64,000 nt of DNA from Eucommia ulmoides (lineage: Eukaryota; Streptophyta; Magnoliopsida; Garryales; Eucommiaceae). Where the stretch lies: positions 17,434,880-17,498,879 of the forward strand of contig CM028336.1 in NCBI GenBank assembly GCA_016647705.1, read 5' to 3'. Shown here in pieces: positions 63,986-64,000 of this stretch (the stretch's first letter is position 1; every line of letters begins with the position of its first letter). The position numbers were made by a program, and so were the translations under genes. The notes beneath the pieces were generated by a model. That model worked only from the letters and a program-made list of their open reading frames with translations. It did not search any database and was not told the DNA's origin.

Positions 63986-64000
63986 AAGGCCTTAATTAGA

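Noticed and set aside
1-64000. CRISPR arrays, bacterial operons, rRNA or tRNA genes
   Set aside because: None seen. tRNA-like matches are only the primer binding sites of the LTR elements.

Overview
The window is AT-rich nuclear DNA from a flowering plant, most likely a eudicot. The evidence is a spliced gene with plant-type GT-AG introns, plant LTR-retrotransposon lineages (SIRE/Maximus-like copia LTRs and a Ty3/gypsy-type element with a tRNA-Asp primer site), plant L1-type LINEs, hAT and Stowaway elements, and a CC-NBS-LRR fragment. The species cannot be told from the sequence. I see no bacterial-style operons, CRISPR arrays or tRNA/rRNA genes.

Bases 1-14,700 are a nested transposon graveyard. 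A copia element leaves the 3' end of its polyprotein and a 1.9 kb LTR (1-2690). A region dense in short TGAAnnTTCA-type palindromes follows. It is split by a copia LTR (about 4440-12623), which is itself split by a structurally complete 5.4 kb non-autonomous gypsy-type element (4920-10346) with matching 5-bp target duplications. Bases 14,700-25,000 are mostly gene-poor. They hold an orphan LRR fragment of an RPS2/RPS5-type resistance gene (about 16387-16905), several diverged local duplications, a short inverted-repeat element and microsatellites.

From 25031 to at least 59275 lies one host gene on the plus strand: the 5' third of NUCLEAR POREANCHOR (NUA), the plant Tpr/Mlp1/Mlp2 homologue of the nuclear basket. 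I resolve 20 consecutive exons (about 700 codons), and the rest lies beyond the window. Reading frame and phase join exactly through all 20 exons, but intron 13 starts with GA instead of GT and intron 20 uses a GC donor. The introns are swollen to 4-10 kb by two antisense LINEs, two non-autonomous hAT elements with 8-bp target duplications, two hAT transposase relics, two Stowaway MITEs, a copia LTR-plus-gag relic and several local duplications. Every intronic element whose coding direction I can read lies antisense to the gene.

Bases 59276-64000 are the start of intron 20 or a region beyond it. They hold a minus-strand copia LTR into whose very tip a 645-bp hAT-like MITE has inserted, then a GGAATG-rich segment and a long TTCTCAATTTT minisatellite that runs to the window edge. 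I found no convincing new biological system. The points most worth checking are the non-consensus donor in NUA, the antisense bias of its intronic elements, the unusual gag-like protein of the gypsy element, and the palindrome-rich region.
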